Source of the DNA: UBA5314 sp039679855
GTDB taxonomy: Bacteria > Bacillota > Syntrophomonadia > Syntrophomonadales > Syntrophomonadaceae
Reading direction: 5' to 3'
Assembly: GCA_039679855.1 (NCBI GenBank)
Contig: JBDKUE010000186.1
Span: 1-16,942 of the forward strand
Length of the DNA stretch: 16,942 nt
In this document: piece after piece, positions 14,417 through 16,942 of the stretch
Position numbering within the stretch: the stretch's first letter is position 1
Layout: each line of letters starts with the position of its first letter
Position numbers and translations under genes: made by a program
Notes under the pieces: model-generated
What the model was told of the DNA's origin: nothing
The model's database searches: none
The model's input: the letters and a program-made list of their open reading frames with translations, nothing else

Positions 14417-16942
14417 CTAGTTCGATTTGTTGATATCCGCGTGGTATTCCTGCAGCGACTTCAAATGGGCTTCGGGCTGCTCGTCTTCCAGATAGGCGGC
14501 AATACCCCGGGCACTGGCCAGGGCGGCGGCCATGGTGGTCAGATAAGGAACCTTGTACTTTATTGAGGTTTTGCGGATATAGGAGTCGTCGTACTGGCTG
14601 CGCCTGCTGGAGGGGGTATTGATAACCAGCTGAATCTCTCCATTGGTTATACCGTCCATTATATTAGGACGGCCCTCGAACAGCTTTTTGATATAATCGC
14701 AGGCAATGCCGTTTTTCTGGAGGAATGTGCAGGTTCCGCCGGTGGCTTTGATCTTAAACCCAATCTTGGAAAACAATTGGGCTGCTTCCAAGGCTTCAAA
14801 TTTATCCTGGTCGTTTACGCTGATCAGCACCGTGCCGGACAGGGGCAGCCGCGACTGGGTGGCCTCCTGGGCCTTGTAGTAGGCCAGGCCGAAGGAATCG
14901 GCGATGCCCAGAACCTCACCGGTGGAGCGCATTTCCGGCCCCAGGATGGGATCCACTTCCGGGAACATATTAAAGGGAAAGACCGCTTCCTTCACTCCGT
15001 AATGGGGGATGTTTTTGGCGGTCATGTCCTTGACTGAAACCTTCTTGCCAGTGTATTCGGACATCATTATTTGGGTGGCAATGCGGGCCATGGAAACATT
15101 GCAGACCTTGGAAACCAGGGGAACGGTTCGAGAGGCTCGGGGATTGGCCTCCAGGACATAGACTTTGTCGTCGGCAATGGCGTACTGCATATTCATCAAG
15201 CCGATAACGTTCAATTCTTTGGCGATCTTTCTAGTGTATTCTTCAATAGTGGCAATGTGCTGGGAGGGTATGCTTATGGGTGGAATCACGCAGGCCGAGT
15301 CACCGGAGTGAATTCCGGCCAGCTCAATGTGCTCCATAACGGTCGGCACAAAGGCGTCAGTGCCATCGGCAATGGCGTCCGACTCGGCTTCTATGGCATT
15401 GCTCAAGAACCGGTCAATCAGAATAGGCCTTTCCGGAGTCACCCCGACCGCTGCGGCTACATATTGGCGCAGCATTTCCTCGTCATGCACCACTTCCATA
15501 CCTCGTCCGCCCAGGACGTAAGAAGGCCGGACCATCAGGGGATAGCCGATGCGATTGGCGATGGCCAGGGCTTCTTCCATATTTACAGCCATGCCCGATT
15601 CCGGCATGGGGATGTCGAGTTTATCCATTATCTGCCGGAACCGGTCGCGGTCTTCGGCCAGGTCGATGGTCTCCGGGGTGGTTCCCAGAATGTTCACCCC
15701 GTTTTTAGCCAGCTCGGCGGCAATATTGAGTGGAGTCTGCCCGCCGTATTGGACGATGATCCCCAGCGGTTTTTCCTTCTGATAAATAGAGAGGACGTCT
15801 TCCACGGTCAGAGGCTCGAAATAGAGCTTGTCGGAAGTATCGTAATCGGTGGATACTGTTTCCGGGTTGCAGTTGACAATAACCGTCTCAAAGCCCAGAT
15901 CCCTCAAGGCGAAGGCGGTATGCACACAGCAGTAGTCGAATTCGATGCCCTGGCCGATGCGGTTGGGGCCGCCGCCCAGGATCATCACCTTGGGCTGGTC
16001 GCTGGCAGTAGTCTGGTCGGGCTGATTGTAGGTGGAGAAGTAGTATGACGCGTTCTCCACCCCGCTGACCGGAACCGCTTCCCAGCCTTCCACCACGCCC
16101 AGGGCGGTGCGCTGCTTCCGGATGTCGGCTTCCGGCACGCCGAGCAGCTGGGCCAGGTAGCGGTCGGCAAAGCCGTCTTGTTTGGCCTGAGTGAGCAGCT
16201 GGTCGGGCAGTTTTTTACCCTTATATTTGAGAATCTGTTCTTCGAGTTCAACCAGTTCTTTCATCTGCTGCAAAAAGTAGGGTTTGATATGAGTCAGGTT
16301 GTAAAGATAATCGATGTCAGCCCCCTTGCGCAGGGCCTCGTATATGATAAACTGGCGTTCGCTGCTGGGTTCAGCCAGCATGGACAGGAGTTCTTCCAGG
16401 GTGCGCTGGTTGAAATCATTGGCAAATCCCATTCCGTGGCGGTTTATTTCCAGGGAACGAATCGATTTTTGGAAGGCTTCCTTATAGGTCTTGCCGATGC
16501 TCATAACTTCGCCCACGGCACGCATCTGGGTGCCCAGCTTGTCGATGGAGCCGGGGAATTTTTCAAAGGCCCAGCGGGCAAACTTAATAACCACGTATTC
16601 GCCGGAAGGAGTGTATTTTTCCAGGGTTCCATCTCTCCAGTAGGGGATTTCATCCAGGGTCAAACCGGCGGCCAGCATGGTGGAAACCAGGGCAATCGGG
16701 AAGCCAGTGGCCTTGGAAGCCAGGGCGGAAGAACGGGAGGTGCGCGGATTTATTTCAATAATAACCACCCGGCCGGTTTTGGGATCGTGGGCGAATTGAA
16801 TATTGGTTCCGCCTACAACTTCAATGGCGTCCACTACATCGTAGGAGTATTTTTGCAGCCGTTCCTGCAGTTCCTGGCTGATGGTCAGCATAGGGGCCGA
16901 ACAGAAGGAATCCCCGGTGTGAACGCCCATGGCGTCGATATT
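14417..16942 (-). CDS. carB: Carbamoyl phosphate synthase large subunit, 5'-truncated by window edge
   Basis: The frame is open to the window edge (NIDAMGVHTGDS at its start) and covers 841 of roughly 1,070 residues. It makes carbamoyl phosphate from ammonia (passed from the glutaminase subunit CarA), bicarbonate and two ATP, for arginine and pyrimidine synthesis. Visible are the end of the first ATP-grasp domain (EINPRTSRSSALASKATGFP), the oligomerisation region, the second ATP-grasp half (MILGGGPNRIGQGIEFDY, NPETVSTDYDTSDKLYFEP, RPSYVLGGRGMEVV, EHIELAGIHSGDSACVIPP, EANPRASRTVPLVSK) and the C-terminal allosteric MGS-like domain (EGRPNIMDGITNGEIQLVIN). The wording around LDEIPYWRDGTLEKYTPSGEY is the type common in Clostridia rather than E. 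coli. The ATG at 16930 is internal, not the true start. Downstream is a hairpin terminator, so carB ends its operon, presumably after carA outside the window. Confidence 0.97.
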   Translation of the reverse strand, partial: NIDAMGVHTGDSFCSAPMLTISQELQERLQKYSYDVVDAIEVVGGTNIQFAHDPKTGRVVIIEINPRTSRSSALASKATGFPIALVSTMLAAGLTLDEIPYWRDGTLEKYTPSGEYVVIKFARWAFEKFPGSIDKLGTQMRAVGEVMSIGKTYKEAFQKSIRSLEINRHGMGFANDFNQRTLEELLSMLAEPSSERQFIIYEALRKGADIDYLYNLTHIKPYFLQQMKELVELEEQILKYKGKKLPDQLLTQAKQDGFADRYLAQLLGVPEADIRKQRTALGVVEGWEAVPVSGVENASYYFSTYNQPDQTTASDQPKVMILGGGPNRIGQGIEFDYCCVHTAFALRDLGFETVIVNCNPETVSTDYDTSDKLYFEPLTVEDVLSIYQKEKPLGIIVQYGGQTPLNIAAELAKNGVNILGTTPETIDLAEDRDRFRQIMDKLDIPMPESGMAVNMEEALAIANRIGYPLMVRPSYVLGGRGMEVVHDEEMLRQYVAAAVGVTPERPILIDRFLSNAIEAESDAIADGTDAFVPTVMEHIELAGIHSGDSACVIPPISIPSQHIATIEEYTRKIAKELNVIGLMNMQYAIADDKVYVLEANPRASRTVPLVSKVCNVSMARIATQIMMSEYTGKKVSVKDMTAKNIPHYGVKEAVFPFNMFPEVDPILGPEMRSTGEVLGIADSFGLAYYKAQEATQSRLPLSGTVLISVNDQDKFEALEAAQLFSKIGFKIKATGGTCTFLQKNGIACDYIKKLFEGRPNIMDGITNGEIQLVINTPSSRRSQYDDSYIRKTSIKYKVPYLTTMAAALASARGIAAYLEDEQPEAHLKSLQEYHADINKSN

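Noticed and set aside
15071..16048. 325-residue open frame on the plus strand
   Set aside because: It lies entirely antisense to carB, whose motifs are unmistakable; the composition rich in His, Gly and Asn is a shadow pattern.
1..16942. CRISPR array, tRNA, rRNA, insertion sequence or prophage
   Set aside because: No regularly spaced repeats, cloverleaf, rRNA segments, transposase motifs or phage genes were seen on either strand.

Overview
The window (about 17 kb) looks like chromosomal DNA from an anaerobic, probably spore-forming member of the Firmicutes, most likely a Clostridia lineage such as the Peptococcaceae or Syntrophomonadaceae. The grounds are strong AGGAGG/GGAGGTGA ribosome binding sites, several TTG starts, a Clostridia-style CarB, and DUF3231 and CBO0543 family proteins that are typical of endospore formers. 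The placement is inference; no rRNA or other phylogenetic marker except partial carB is present. I see no tRNA, CRISPR array, insertion sequence or phage gene.

Region 1 (1-4871, plus strand) is a regulated drug-response-type operon: a TetR family repressor, an 875-residue PEP-synthase-like phosphotransferase with the architecture of rifampin phosphotransferases, and a MATE efflux pump, closed by a strong intrinsic terminator. Two closely related operator-like sequences (16 of 20 bases identical) lie at the putative promoter of tetR and in front of the phosphotransferase gene, so the repressor probably controls itself and both downstream genes.

Region 2 (4872-10914, plus strand) starts with a 300-base AT-rich leader and holds a tightly packed seven-gene cassette: a Cys-rich HypB/UreG/CobW-like GTPase, an unusual stand-alone ABC ATPase, a substrate-binding-protein-like protein that lacks a signal peptide, a complete SsuBAC-like importer (ATPase, lipoprotein, permease), and a SAM-dependent methyltransferase. 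Gene overlaps and short gaps suggest one transcript. This is the strongest candidate for an undescribed system: an importer for an unknown ligand joined to a cytosolic module that resembles metal-delivery machinery. No metal or cofactor can be named from sequence.

Region 3 (10915-14343) holds a DUF3231 protein gene on the plus strand, convergent with a minus-strand operon of three membrane proteins of unknown function. The last of these, in transcription order first, is an internally duplicated protein. Sequences resembling forespore (sigma-G/F) and mother-cell (sigma-E) promoters precede these two units, which fits a sporulation role but is weak evidence.

Region 4 (14344-16942, minus strand) is the 3' four-fifths of carB, the large subunit of carbamoyl phosphate synthase, followed by a hairpin terminator; the 5' end lies outside the window.
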